A DNA stretch of 64,000 bases from the NCBI RefSeq assembly GCF_001468265.1, contig NZ_LNRZ01000010.1, positions 107,146 through 171,145 on the forward strand, given 5' to 3'. This DNA comes from Sphingopyxis sp. H050. Lineage in GTDB: Bacteria > Pseudomonadota > Alphaproteobacteria > Sphingomonadales > Sphingomonadaceae. Made by a program: the position numbers and the translations under genes. Below, piece by piece: positions 43,810 through 53,559 of the stretch. The notes below the pieces were generated by a model. That model was not told where the DNA came from. It did no database searches and saw only the letters and a list, made by a program, of their open reading frames with translations. The stretch's first letter is position 1. The number at the start of each line of letters is the position of its first letter.

Positions 43810-44498
43810 ACCGCCTGGCTGTCGCGGCGCGCGTCGGTCAGCGGCTGGACACGGTCGTCGGTGCGGTAGCGAACGCCCGCGGTGACGTCGAGATTCTTGG
43901 TCACACGGTAGCTGCTGACCACATCGACATTCTGGTCGTCGCCGGGCGCGGTGACGCGGTCGGTCGCGCCGGCGGGGTCGCTCGGCCGCGCGATGACGCG
44001 CGTCGCGAAGCGCGATTTTTTGGCGTCGGCCTGTTCGGGCGCCTTGGCGACCGGCAGGTTGCGCAAATCGGTGCCGCGCGGCAGCGCCGGGGTCACGAAT
44101 TTCTCGAAGCCGACCGATGCGCCGAGGTCATAGGCGACCGGGGTGATCGCGATCGGAGCCTTGCGCGCCGTGCCGGTGAGCGCCGCGGCGAGGCTGTTCT
44201 CGTCGCGCGCGCGGATCACGACGGTGATCGCCCGATTCTTGCGGCTCTCGTCGGTGAGCGCGGGGGTGAAGCTGAAGCTGCGACGCTGTTCGGCCGACAT
44301 CTTGGCATAACGCGCGATCAGGCGCGGATCGCCCGACGCCGGGGTGAACTGGCCGAGCAGCGTTTCGGACAGCGTCGTGTCGCGGATGCGGTCGGAATTG
44401 CTGGACATCGCTGCGAGCGCAGGCGGCAGCGCAACTGAAATCGCCGCTGCGGCGATCAGTCCTGCTTTCCAAATATGTCGCGGTTTCCGCGCCATCAT
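43782..44498 (-). CDS. Hypothetical exported, possible outer-membrane protein
   Basis: 238 residues. Signal peptide (WKAGLIAAAAISVALPPALA) then a Ser/Thr/Arg-rich body. The C-terminal segment alternates hydrophobic residues and ends VYVGTAFRF, the terminal Phe pattern of beta-barrels. I do not recognise the family. ATG 44498 or the next codon can start it. Its 3' end overlaps the ThiE-like gene. Confidence 0.7.
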   Translation of the reverse strand: MMARKPRHIWKAGLIAAAAISVALPPALAAMSSNSDRIRDTTLSETLLGQFTPASGDPRLIARYAKMSAEQRRSFSFTPALTDESRKNRAITVVIRARDENSLAAALTGTARKAPIAITPVAYDLGASVGFEKFVTPALPRGTDLRNLPVAKAPEQADAKKSRFATRVIARPSDPAGATDRVTAPGDDQNVDVVSSYRVTKNLDVTAGVRYRTDDRVQPLTDARRDSQAVYVGTAFRF

Positions 44499-44763
44499 TC
44501 TGCGACTCCGTCCCCAATCGATTCGAGAGATAGGCTTCCGTGGCGCATAATTCCAGTGATTCGCGACCGATTAATCTCGTGCATCCGGCTTTTCGCCGAA
44601 GTTGTTGCCTCAAGACCACAGTGGTGTCGCAAGCTGAGCCCAAGATGAACGGCCGAAAAGACGCGATTCCCGCGCTTGCCGGACGGCGGCAAGGGCGATA
44701 GAGACGCTGTCAAATTTGCAGCAGCGCGGCCTTTGCGGCGCTTATAAAGATAAGGTGTCCCGC

Positions 44764-45216
44764 ATGTCCAAGCTTTCCATTCTTGCCTCGCGTTCGGCCA
44801 CGCTGGCGCTGCTCGGCGTCGCGGCGCTCGGCCTTTCGGCCTGCGCCGGCAAGGACAAGCCGAAGGCCGACCTTGCCGCATCGCAGGTCACGACGATCGG
44901 CGTGAATTCCTATCTGTGGCGCGCCTCGCTCGACGCGCTGTCGTTCATGCCGCTGCTGCAGGCCGACAGCTCGGGCGGCGTGATCATCACCGACTGGTAC
45001 GCCAACCCGGCGAACCCCGGCGAGCGGATGAAGGTCACCGTGTCGATCCTCGACCGCGACCTGCGCGCCGACGCGCTCCGCGTCGCGGCCTCGCGCCAGG
45101 TCGCGCAGGGCGGCACCTGGGTCGATGCGCCGGTGCAGGCGGCGACGGTACAGAAGCTCGAGGAAATCATCCTCACCCGCGCCCGCGACCTGCGCCGCAG
45201 CGCGATCGAGGGCTGA
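44764..45216 (+). CDS. DUF3576 family lipoprotein
   Basis: 150 residues. Lipoprotein signal with lipobox LSAC (C27). The DUF3576 domain is recognised by VNSYLWRASLDALSFMPL, SGGVIITDWY and MKVTVSILDRDLRADALRV. This family lies just upstream of leuS in many alphaproteobacteria, as here. Function unknown, probably outer-membrane assembly given the lptE context. ATG 44764. Confidence 0.88.
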   Translation: MSKLSILASRSATLALLGVAALGLSACAGKDKPKADLAASQVTTIGVNSYLWRASLDALSFMPLLQADSSGGVIITDWYANPANPGERMKVTVSILDRDLRADALRVAASRQVAQGGTWVDAPVQAATVQKLEEIILTRARDLRRSAIEG

Positions 45217-45234
45217 TATCGAATTTCCGTGTTT

Positions 45235-45312
45235 CCCCGCGAAGGCGGGGATCCATCTCCGGTTGTTTCGGATTTGAACGGCAGGTGATGGGCCCCCGCC
45301 TTCGCGGGGGCG
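45235..45312. repeat. Inverted-repeat element, family E
   Basis: CCCCGCGAAGGCGGGGATCC (45235-45254) faces GGCCCCCGCCTTCGCGGGGG (45291-45310). A single half-copy is at about 6754-6770. Lies between DUF3576 and leuS. Confidence 0.75.
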
Positions 45313-45356
45313 CACTATTTTGATCGATGGCATTTTGATAAACGGGGTAAGAACGA

Positions 45357-47921
45357 ATGACCCGCGAAACGCGCTTTGGCGCTCTCGCCGCCGATGCCCG
45401 GTGGCAGGCCGCCTGGGACGCCGCCAACAGCTTCGCCACCACGGATAGCGGCGACGCCCAAGGTAAGGATCGGCCCAAGGCCTATATCCTCGAGATGTTT
45501 CCCTATCCCTCGGGGCGCATCCATATGGGCCATGTCCGCAACTATGCGATGGGCGACGTCCTCGCGCGCTTCAAGCGGATGACCGGCCACGACGTCCTCC
45601 ACCCGATGGGCTGGGACGCCTTCGGCATGCCTGCGGAAAACGCCGCGATGGAAAAGGGCGTCCACCCCGGCGGCTGGACGCGCGACAATATCGCCGCGAT
45701 GCGCGGCCAGCTGAAGCGGCTCGGCCTCGCGATCGATTGGAGCCGCGAACTCGCGACGTGCGAGCCCGACTATTACGGGCAGGAACAGGCGCTGTTCCTC
45801 GACCTTTTCGCCGCGGGGCTGGTCACGCGCAAGGAAAGCTACGTCAACTGGGATCCGGTCGACATGACCGTACTCGCGAACGAGCAGGTGATCGACGGTC
45901 GCGGCTGGCGCTCGGGCGCGCTCGTCGAAAAGAAGAAATTGTCGCAGTGGTTCCTGAAGATCACCGACTTCGCCGACGAGCTGCTCGAAGGCTTGGATAG
46001 CCTCGATAAATGGCCCGACAAGGTGCGGCTGATGCAGGAAAACTGGATCGGCAAGTCGCAGGGGCTGGAATTCAGCTTCAAACTCGCGGGCGGCGCGCCC
46101 GGCTTCGACGTCTTCACGACGCGCCCCGACACGCTCTATGGCGCCAGCTTCGCGGCGATCTCGCCCGACCATCCGCTCGCCGAACGTCTCGCCAAGGATT
46201 CGCCCGAGCTCGCCGCCTTCATCGCCGAATGCCGCCGCCAGGGCACGTCGGCCGAACAGCTGGAAACCGCCGAGAAGCTGGGGTTCGACACCGGCCTGGC
46301 GGTCGAGCATCCGCTCGACCCCGACTGGCATTTGCCGGTCTGGGTCGTGAACTATGTGCTGATGGATTATGGCACCGGCGCGATCTTCGGCTGCCCGGCG
46401 CACGACCAGCGCGACCTTGACTTCGCGCATAAATATGGCCTGCCCGTGCACCGCGTGATCGCCGACGGCGATAACACCGAACAGCATTTCACCGGCACCG
46501 AGGCTTACACCGGCCCCGGCAGACTGGTGAACAGCCATTTCCTCGACGGGATGACGATCGAGGAAGCCAAAGTCGCGATCATCGCGCGCGCCGAGCATGA
46601 AGGCTGGGGCAAGGGCACGACCGTATGGCGGCTGCGCGACTGGGGCGTTTCGCGCCAGCGCTATTGGGGCACCCCGATCCCCTTCATCCATTGCGATGCC
46701 TGCGGCCTGCTGCCGGTCCCGAAAAGCCAGCTGCCCGTCGTGCTGCCCGAGGACGCCGACTTTTCGGTCCCCGGCAACCCCTTGGACCGCCATCCGACGT
46801 GGAAGCATGTGGCATGCCCGTCGTGCGGCGGCGAAGCCGTGCGCGAGACCGACACGCTCGACACCTTCGTCGATTCGTCCTGGTATTTTCTGCGCTTCGC
46901 CTCGGCCCCCGCGGACAAGCCCTTCGATCCCGACGTCATCCGCCGCTGGCTGCCGGTCGACCAATATATCGGCGGTATCGAGCACGCGATCCTTCACCTG
47001 CTCTACGCGCGCTTCTGGACGCGCGCGCTGAACAAGCTCGGGATGATCGACATTCAGGAGCCCTTCGCCAGCCTGTTCACGCAGGGGATGGTCACGCACG
47101 AAACCTACAGCCGCGAACAGGGCGAGGGCCACGCCCCGCTCTTCTTCACCCCCGACGAGATCGTGCGCACCGCCGACGGCGCGACGCTCGAAGCCGATGG
47201 CGCGCCGGTCGATGTCGGCCGCGTGATCAAGATGTCGAAGTCGAAGAAGAATGTCGTCGATCCCGACGCCATCCTCGACCAATATGGCGCCGACGCGGTG
47301 CGCTGGTTCATGCTCTCCGACAGCCCGCCCGAGCGCGATCTGCCGTGGAGCGAGGCCGGCATCGAGGGCGCGTGGCGCTTCGTCCAGCGCCTGTGGCGCC
47401 TGTTCGGCGATACCGAGAATATGGGCGAGGGCGGTGAGGACAAGGGCCTTGCCCGCAAGCTCCACCAGACGATCGCGGGCGTCGCCGCCGATGTCGAATC
47501 GCTCGGTTTCAACAAGGCGGTGGCAAAGATCCACGCGCTCGCGAACGAGATCGAAAAGGCGAGGCCTTCCGACACTCGCGCCGAGGCATGCCGCACGCTG
47601 ATCCTGCTCGTCGCCCCGATGATGCCGCACCTCGCCGAGGAAGCCTGGGCCGCGCTGCCGGACGGCCAGCGCCCGACCGCAATGGTCGCCGATGCGGCAT
47701 GGCCCGCTGCCGATCCGGCGCTGCTCGTCGATGACGAGGTGACCATCGCGATCCAGATGGCGGGTAAGCTCCGTGACACGATGACGATCGCCAAGGGTCT
47801 CGACAGGCAGGCGACCGAAGCCGCCGCGCTCGCGCGCCCGCGCATCGTCGAACTGCTCGCCGGCGCAACGCCGAAGAAGGTGATCGTGGTCCCCGACCGT
47901 TTGGTGAATATCGTTCCCTGA
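45357..47921 (+). CDS. leuS: Leucyl-tRNA synthetase
   Basis: Class I synthetase with editing domain, 854 residues. HIGH-type motif [17 protein letters not shown]1 editing domain in the middle (TTRPDTLYG and the conserved [13 protein letters not shown] region), KMSKS loop [15 protein letters not shown] 45357 ([13 protein letters not shown]). Starts the conserved alphaproteobacterial run leuS-lptE-holA. Confidence 0.97.
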   Translation: MTRETRFGALAADARWQAAWDAANSFATTDSGDAQGKDRPKAYILEMFPYPSGRIHMGHVRNYAMGDVLARFKRMTGHDVLHPMGWDAFGMPAENAAMEKGVHPGGWTRDNIAAMRGQLKRLGLAIDWSRELATCEPDYYGQEQALFLDLFAAGLVTRKESYVNWDPVDMTVLANEQVIDGRGWRSGALVEKKKLSQWFLKITDFADELLEGLDSLDKWPDKVRLMQENWIGKSQGLEFSFKLAGGAPGFDVFTTRPDTLYGASFAAISPDHPLAERLAKDSPELAAFIAECRRQGTSAEQLETAEKLGFDTGLAVEHPLDPDWHLPVWVVNYVLMDYGTGAIFGCPAHDQRDLDFAHKYGLPVHRVIADGDNTEQHFTGTEAYTGPGRLVNSHFLDGMTIEEAKVAIIARAEHEGWGKGTTVWRLRDWGVSRQRYWGTPIPFIHCDACGLLPVPKSQLPVVLPEDADFSVPGNPLDRHPTWKHVACPSCGGEAVRETDTLDTFVDSSWYFLRFASAPADKPFDPDVIRRWLPVDQYIGGIEHAILHLLYARFWTRALNKLGMIDIQEPFASLFTQGMVTHETYSREQGEGHAPLFFTPDEIVRTADGATLEADGAPVDVGRVIKMSKSKKNVVDPDAILDQYGADAVRWFMLSDSPPERDLPWSEAGIEGAWRFVQRLWRLFGDTENMGEGGEDKGLARKLHQTIAGVAADVESLGFNKAVAKIHALANEIEKARPSDTRAEACRTLILLVAPMMPHLAEEAWAALPDGQRPTAMVADAAWPAADPALLVDDEVTIAIQMAGKLRDTMTIAKGLDRQATEAAALARPRIVELLAGATPKKVIVVPDRLVNIVP

Positions 47922-47948
47922 TGATGGCATTCGGGCGGAACCTTTTAT

Positions 47949-48061
47949 GTCCGTTCGCGTCGAGCCCTTCGACTGCCGGAAGGCGCTCAGGATGAATCAA
48001 GGTCGAGACGCCGATCGTTCGTGTTTGCCTTCCAGGTGTCTCGACTCGCTCGACACGAACG
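47949..48061. repeat. Inverted-repeat element, family D (copy 2)
   Basis: GTCCGTTCGCGTCGAGC near 47949 and GCTCGACACGAACGG near 48061 are imperfect complements, with internal GTCGAGAC/GTCTCGAC pairs. Same word set as 25384-25473. Separates leuS and lptE. Confidence 0.6.
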
Positions 48062-48073
48062 GAATAAGGGTTA

Positions 48074-48634
48074 GTGGTGCTCAGGATGCGTAGCCTTTTT
48101 CTCTCCGCCCTCGTCGCCGCTTCGCTGGCCGTCGGCGGCTGCGGCCTTCGTCCGCTCTATGCGAACGGCAGCAAGGGCGCGGTGGCGCAGGTGCTCGCCG
48201 ACGTCGACGTCGCGCCGATCGAAGGCCATTCGGGCTTTCTCGTCCGCAATGCGCTCCGCGACCGCTTGCAGGCGGCGCAGGGCGGCGCGGGCGCGGGCAA
48301 TCGCCTCCGCCTCGACGTCCGGCTCGAGGATTCGATCACCGGCTTCGGCGTCCGCGCTGACGATGCGGTGACGCGCGAGCGCCGCACGCTGCGCGCGCGC
48401 TACCAGCTCGTCGATGGCGCGACCGGCGAAGTGCTGCTCGACGCGACGGCCTTCTCCGACGCCGGGATCGACGTCGTCGGCAGCGAATATGCGACGATCG
48501 CCGCCGAAAGCTCGGCGCTCGAACGCCTCGCCTCGGGCGTCGCCGACCAGATCGTCGCGCGCCTTGCGGTCTATGCGAACCGCGGCGGCGGCCGAACATC
48601 CGACGCGCTGCCGCCCGCGCCGGCCGGGCAATGA
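48074..48634 (+). CDS. lptE: LPS-assembly lipoprotein LptE
   Basis: Outer-membrane partner of LptD. It has 186 residues from GTG 48074 (AAGGG six bases upstream) or 182 from ATG 48086. Lipobox VGGC followed by GLRPLYANG, the usual LptE start after the lipid anchor. ERRTLRARYQLVDGATGEVLLDA is the conserved middle. Overlaps holA by four bases (ATGA). Confidence 0.9.
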   Translation: MVLRMRSLFLSALVAASLAVGGCGLRPLYANGSKGAVAQVLADVDVAPIEGHSGFLVRNALRDRLQAAQGGAGAGNRLRLDVRLEDSITGFGVRADDAVTRERRTLRARYQLVDGATGEVLLDATAFSDAGIDVVGSEYATIAAESSALERLASGVADQIVARLAVYANRGGGRTSDALPPAPAGQ

Positions 48635-49662
48635 AAAGCGTCAAGCCGCACGACCTCGAACGCCAGACGCGCCTCGACCCTGCGGTTCGTTTCACCCTCC
48701 TGACCGGCCCCGACGAAGCGACGATGGAAGCCGTCGCGCACCATCTGATCGGCCTGGCGGGCAAGGACGCCGAGCGCCTCGACCTTTCCGGCTCGCAGCT
48801 CTCGCAGGATCCGTCGCTGCTTGCCGCCGAAGCCGCGTCGATGTCGCTCTTCTCGCCGTCCCGGGTGATCAAGGTCGAACTGTCGGGCAGCGGCGACGAC
48901 AGCCTCGCCGCGGTCGAGGCGCTGCTCGCCGCCGACACCGCGATCAACCCGGTGATCGCGACCGGCGCATCGGTCACCGCCAAGTCGAAGCTGGTGAAGC
49001 TGGTCGAGGGCGCCGGAAATGCCGTCGCCGCCATCTGCTACCAGCCCGACCGCCGCGCGCTCGTCGGCATCGCGATGGGCGCCGCGCAGGAACAGGGCCT
49101 CCGGCTCGGCAATGCCGAGGCGCAGTTGCTCGTCGACCTCGTCTCGGGCGATCAGGCGCTGATGCGCCGCGAGATCGAGAAGATCGCGCTCTACCTCGAC
49201 GCCGCCGCGGATCGCCAGCGCCAGGTGACCGCCGCGGACATCGCCGCGCTCGGCGCCGCGACGCATGAGGAGGATGTCAGCGAGTGCATCAACGTCGCGC
49301 TCGGCGGCAAGGTGCGCGAGCTGCCCGACATGCTGAGCACCGCCGCCGCGGTCGGGGTCGCCGAGATCCGCATCATCCGCGCGCTCGGCATCCGCGCGAT
49401 GCAGCTCGCGCGGCTGCGCGCCGAGGTCGACGCGGGGGCGCATCCCGCGACGGTCGTCGCGGCCAAGAGCAGCGGCGTGTTCTGGAAGGAACGCGACGCG
49501 GTGACCGCGCAGCTCCACATCTGGGATTCGGTGCGCGTCGCGCGGCTGATGACGCGCCTCCTCGACTGCGAACGCGCGCTCAAGGCATCGGGCACCGCGG
49601 GCGCCGTGCTGTTCCGCAAGCTGATGACCGACATCGCGCACCAGGCGGCACGAGCGCGCTAG
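48631..49662 (+). CDS. holA: DNA polymerase III delta subunit
   Basis: Clamp-loader subunit that opens the beta clamp, 343 residues. Recognised by FTLLTGPDEATMEAVAHHL, AASMSLFSPSRVIKVE, GDQALMRREIEKIALYL and the C-terminal AAKSSGVFWKERDAV region. ATG 48631 overlaps the lptE stop. Followed by a repeat and a bidirectional terminator. Confidence 0.92.
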   Translation: MKSVKPHDLERQTRLDPAVRFTLLTGPDEATMEAVAHHLIGLAGKDAERLDLSGSQLSQDPSLLAAEAASMSLFSPSRVIKVELSGSGDDSLAAVEALLAADTAINPVIATGASVTAKSKLVKLVEGAGNAVAAICYQPDRRALVGIAMGAAQEQGLRLGNAEAQLLVDLVSGDQALMRREIEKIALYLDAAADRQRQVTAADIAALGAATHEEDVSECINVALGGKVRELPDMLSTAAAVGVAEIRIIRALGIRAMQLARLRAEVDAGAHPATVVAAKSSGVFWKERDAVTAQLHIWDSVRVARLMTRLLDCERALKASGTAGAVLFRKLMTDIAHQAARAR

Positions 49663-49668
49663 GATTTT

Positions 49669-49795
49669 TCACGCGAAGACGCGAAGACGCGAAGGCGCGA
49701 AGAAGATCGTGATCGGCCGACAGGCCGCTATTCGATCAACCCCGCGTCTGTTGCGATGTCAGAATGAAAGGCCCGCTTCGCGCCTTCGCGCGAAC
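49669..49795. repeat. Repeat element, family C (copy 3)
   Basis: Starts TTCACGCGAAGACGCGAAG around 49669 and ends with the reverse motif CGCGCCTTCGCGCGAA (about 49780-49795). Lies in the gap between holA and the TonB receptor. Confidence 0.65.
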
Positions 49796-49802
49796 CGAAA
49801 AG

Positions 49803-49840
49803 AAAACCGCCCGCTCACCGAAGCGAGCGGGCGGTTTCTT
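49803..49840. terminator. Bidirectional terminator for holA and the TonB receptor
   Basis: CCGCCCGCTC (49807-49816) and GAGCGGGCGG (49825-49834) are exact complements with an 8-base loop; AAAA precedes and TTTCTTT follows, so both strands get a U-tract. Confidence 0.82.
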
Positions 49841-49857
49841 TACCCCGTCTTACGCGA

Positions 49858-52656
49858 TCAGAATTTGCCGCGCAGCGTCACGCCATAGGTCCGCGGTTCG
49901 GCGAGGAACTGCGAGAAGATCTGGCGGCCGCCCGGATATTGCGGGTCGGCGAAAGCGGTGCCGGTCGACGTGCCGCCTTCCTGGAACGGCGAGTTGAACG
50001 CCACCTGGGCATATTGCTTGTTGAAGATATTCTGCCCCCAGAATTCGATCCCCCATTTCTCGTCGGGGCCGCGGATGCCGATACGCGCGTTGAAGATCGC
50101 GTAGCCATCCTGCTCCTTCTGCGGGAAGAGGTCCGACCCAGTGTTGTAGTCGCTGGTCATGCGGCCATCGATGTAGACGAGGCCCGAAAGCCCGCCGCTG
50201 CCGATGTCCGGGGTCCAGGCGACGCTGCCGGTCGCGACCAGTTCGGGCGCGTTCGACAGATTGTTGCCGGGGAGCAGGCGGAGGGCCTGATCGAGCGGCG
50301 CGCCGTTGTTGTTGCCGACCAGGTTGCTGCGATATTTGGTGTTCGCATAGGTCAGGCCCGCGGTCATGCGGAAGTCGCGCGCCGGAACCAGCGACGCTTC
50401 GAGCTCGAAACCTTCCGAGCGCACGCCATAGCTCACGTCGTCCGCGGCGCAGGCGCCGGTCGTTGCCGCCGCCGCGTTGAAGTTCGGCGCCCCCGTGAAC
50501 TTGCTCTGGTCGCGGTCGCCGCCGTTCAGGCTCGTGTCGCATCCATTGACGTTCTGGACCAGGAAGACCGTGCCGTTGAACGTGTTGAGCTGGAAGCTGG
50601 AGAAGTCCGACCGGAAGAAGGTCAGGCCGAGGCCGAACGGACCGGTCGAATATTTCGCGCCCAGTTCATAGCTGTGCACCGTTTCGGGGTCGAACTGCAG
50701 GTTGCCGACCAGCGACTGCGCGCCGCCGGGGGTCGCCGCGAACGGCAGGATCGGCGATTTCAGCGCCGAACGGTCGAGGTTGAAACCGCCCGCCTTGTAC
50801 CCGCGCGAATAGCTCGCATAGACGAGCAGGTCGTCAATCGGCTTGTACGACAGGATCGCGGTGCCGGTGAACTCGTCCTCGCTGCGCTTGTCGTTGATCG
50901 AGACATTGTTGAGCTCGGCGGTCGAATTGCCCTGGCAGGCGAGACCGATCAGGCCGCCAGCCAATGCGCGCGCGGTGGCGTTGGTGCTCGACAGGTCGTC
51001 AAGGACCAGACCCTGCACCGTGGTGCAGACCGTGTTGTCGTTGGTGAAGGTCGCCGAGAATTTCTTCTTGTCGTTGGTGTACCGCAGGCCGAACGTAAAA
51101 TCGAGCTTGTCGGTGATGTGGAAGATATTGTGCGTGAACAGCGCCCAGTTCTTGCCGTTCTGGCGATAGACGTCGTTGATGCTGCCGCGATCGCGGAGCC
51201 CGTCGAGCGCGGTGAAGGCCGCGACGATGTCCGGACCCGACGCACCGCTGGCGCCTGCGATCGTCGCCGGGCCGACCCCGGGCACGACGCAGAGCGGGTT
51301 GGTCGGCGAATAGAGACCGGCAAGGCCGCCGCCCGAGATGATGCGGCAGGTCGCAAAGCGGCCATATTGCGTCCCGAAGCGAAGGTTGTCGCGCACGCGC
51401 AGCTTTTCATTGGCGTAGAAGCCGCCGACCAGCCAGTCGAGCTTGCCGTCGAAGGCCTCGCCCTGCAGGCGGACTTCCTGCGTGAAGGTGTGGAACTGGC
51501 GGTACGCATCGTCGCTCGGCGCGCGATAGAGGATATCGACGGTGTTGTAATCGACGTCGCCCGCCTGGCCCGACCGATATTCGCGGTATGCGGTGATCGA
51601 GGTCAGCGTCGCGCCGCCGAAATCATAGTCGATCTGGCCCGAGAAGCCGTAATCCTTGGTCTCGCCGGCGAAGCTGCGGCCGGGGCTGACCGAGATATTG
51701 CGGCTGTAGCCCTGGTTGAACGCCGCGAGCGGCTGGCCGAGGTCGCGCAGCACGTTGATGATGTTGTTCGTCGTCGCGGTCGGCGCGACGCCGACGGTGC
51801 TCGGATTGTTGAGGTTGCCGATATAGGGATTGACCGTCGGGCCGACATAGATCGCGCCGCAGCATTCCTCGTCACGCGACGTGTAATCGGCGATCAGGCG
51901 GACCGACAGCGCGTCGGTCGGCTCGAACAAAAGCTGGCCGCGCAGGAAATAGCGGTCGCGGTTGTTGATGTCGCGGCCGTTGACCGTGTCGCGCAGGAAG
52001 CCGTCGCGCTTAACCCAGACGCCGTCGAGGCGTGCGGCGAGCGTTTCGCCGAGCGGGCCGGTGACGCTGCCGGCAAGGCGCCAGTAATCATAATTGCCAT
52101 AGGTGACCTCACCGGTGGCGCCGAAATCGAACGCAGGCTTTTTCGAATAGATGCTGATCAGGCCCGCCGACGAGTTGCGGCCGCCGAGCGTACCCTGCGG
52201 CCCGCGCTGAACCTCGATGCGGTCGAGTTCGCCGAGTTCGTTGAGGCCGATGCCCGACCGCGAACGATAGACGCCGTCGATGAACACCGGGACCGAGCTT
52301 TCGAGGCCCGGGTTGTCGCCGACGGTGCCGATGCCGCGGATACGCGCCGAACCATTGGCTTCCGAGCCGGTCGAGGAGACGAGCAGCGACGGGGCGACCT
52401 GGTTGAGCTGGCGGATGTCGTTCGCGCCGCTGTTCTGCAGCGTTTCGGCGCTGACCGCCGAAATCGCGACGGGGACGTCGGACAACAGCTGCGAACGGCC
52501 CTGCGCGGTCACGACGATGGGAGCATCGCCGCTGTCGTCGGTGTCGGCCGTGCTATCCTGCGCGAAGGCGGGGACCGATACGGCGGCGATTGCGAGCGAC
52601 ACGCCGAGCGCGCTGGTGCGCAAAAGACGCGCAGCAAGAAGCGAAGATGATTTCAT
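49858..52656 (-). CDS. TonB-dependent outer-membrane receptor
   Basis: 932 residues. Signal peptide (LLRTSALGVSLAIAAVSVPA), TonB-box-like DAPIVVTAQ, plug domain (QLNQVAPSLLVSS, GPQGTLGGRNSSAG) and a 22-stranded barrel ending in Phe. The extracellular loops have Cys pairs (DEECCGAIYVG). Substrate unknown; no transporter or enzyme genes flank it, so it cannot be tied to iron, sugar or cobalamin. ATG 52656 has GAGGAG upstream. Confidence 0.9.
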   Translation of the reverse strand: MKSSSLLAARLLRTSALGVSLAIAAVSVPAFAQDSTADTDDSGDAPIVVTAQGRSQLLSDVPVAISAVSAETLQNSGANDIRQLNQVAPSLLVSSTGSEANGSARIRGIGTVGDNPGLESSVPVFIDGVYRSRSGIGLNELGELDRIEVQRGPQGTLGGRNSSAGLISIYSKKPAFDFGATGEVTYGNYDYWRLAGSVTGPLGETLAARLDGVWVKRDGFLRDTVNGRDINNRDRYFLRGQLLFEPTDALSVRLIADYTSRDEECCGAIYVGPTVNPYIGNLNNPSTVGVAPTATTNNIINVLRDLGQPLAAFNQGYSRNISVSPGRSFAGETKDYGFSGQIDYDFGGATLTSITAYREYRSGQAGDVDYNTVDILYRAPSDDAYRQFHTFTQEVRLQGEAFDGKLDWLVGGFYANEKLRVRDNLRFGTQYGRFATCRIISGGGLAGLYSPTNPLCVVPGVGPATIAGASGASGPDIVAAFTALDGLRDRGSINDVYRQNGKNWALFTHNIFHITDKLDFTFGLRYTNDKKKFSATFTNDNTVCTTVQGLVLDDLSSTNATARALAGGLIGLACQGNSTAELNNVSINDKRSEDEFTGTAILSYKPIDDLLVYASYSRGYKAGGFNLDRSALKSPILPFAATPGGAQSLVGNLQFDPETVHSYELGAKYSTGPFGLGLTFFRSDFSSFQLNTFNGTVFLVQNVNGCDTSLNGGDRDQSKFTGAPNFNAAAATTGACAADDVSYGVRSEGFELEASLVPARDFRMTAGLTYANTKYRSNLVGNNNGAPLDQALRLLPGNNLSNAPELVATGSVAWTPDIGSGGLSGLVYIDGRMTSDYNTGSDLFPQKEQDGYAIFNARIGIRGPDEKWGIEFWGQNIFNKQYAQVAFNSPFQEGGTSTGTAFADPQYPGGRQIFSQFLAEPRTYGVTLRGKF

Positions 52657-52814
52657 GGTGGGCACTCCTCTCAACATTTCATTATTTTTGTTGCCCGCCG
52701 AACATATCGAAATTGCTAGGCCGTTCCAGCCGGAGGCCACGCTTTTGCGGCGTTTTTCAAACGGTGAGGCTTTTTGGTCACAGGCGTGAAGGGGCGGCCG
52801 GCGGCCGCGGGCGG

Positions 52815-53519
52815 TCAACGCGCGGCGGCGATACGGCTTGCCGTAGCGTCATTCGCGCACGGAACCGACAGCAGGCGCCCGCGCGCGACGAGCATCGCGC
52901 GATAGCTTCCCGAAAAATTTCCTGCGATCACCGGGTCTTCACAGGCGAGGCCGCCGGTCAGGCTGCCGAAAGCGGGCAGGATCAGCCGCTGCCTGTCGCC
53001 CGCGAAGCAGGGGCGCGAAACCAGGCGTCCGCGCAGGTTCAGGCGCAGCTTGGGGTGGAAATGCCCCGACACTTCGGGCCGTGTTTCGGCGGCGAGGGTC
53101 TGATGGCGAAAGACGATGCCGTCGACGACCAGCTCGTCGGCGACCTCGCCGCCCCACGCGCCGCCGGTCAGACCGTCGTGATTGCCCGCGATCCAGACGA
53201 GTTTGGTCGCCGCAGCCTGCCCGTGCAGCCGCTCGGCGACCGCGGGAACGATCCGGCTTGCGGCGTCGCGGTCATGGAAACTGTCGCCCAGGCACCAGAT
53301 CGCCCCCGCCCCCGTCGCAGTGACGAGCGCGGCGAGCCGGTCGAGCGTGTCGTGGCTGTCATAAGGCGGCAGCGGCTGGCCGTGCGCGGCGTACCAGCTC
53401 GCCTTCTCGAGATGCAGGTCGGCGACGATCAGCGCGCCGTGCCGCGGCCAGAACAGCGCGCGGTCGGCCAGCATCTGGAACTGCTGGCCCGCAAAGGCGA
53501 AGGTCGCGGCGGCGGTCAT
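52815..53519 (-). CDS. pdeM: Ligase-associated DNA damage response endonuclease PdeM
   Basis: Metallophosphoesterase of 234 residues. Metal motifs VADLHLEK, LGDSFHD, GNHDG and GHFHPK. It belongs with the Lhr-type helicase, exonuclease and ATP-dependent ligase in a conserved bacterial cassette; here only the helicase is near, about 1.2 kb upstream and separated by an aspartic protease gene. ATG 53519 (MTAAATFAFAG). Confidence 0.9.
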   Translation of the reverse strand: MTAAATFAFAGQQFQMLADRALFWPRHGALIVADLHLEKASWYAAHGQPLPPYDSHDTLDRLAALVTATGAGAIWCLGDSFHDRDAASRIVPAVAERLHGQAAATKLVWIAGNHDGLTGGAWGGEVADELVVDGIVFRHQTLAAETRPEVSGHFHPKLRLNLRGRLVSRPCFAGDRQRLILPAFGSLTGGLACEDPVIAGNFSGSYRAMLVARGRLLSVPCANDATASRIAAAR

Positions 53520-53559
53520 GGCGCCGCTATGGCAAGCCGCTTCGCGCCGGGCAAGCGCC

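Noticed and set aside
45315..47930. 871-codon minus-strand frame opposite leuS
   Set aside because: Exact antisense of a canonical LeuRS; composition is typical of codon-position shadows.
49939..52650. 903-codon plus-strand frame opposite the TonB receptor
   Set aside because: Antisense shadow; the minus strand has a signal peptide, plug and barrel ending in Phe.
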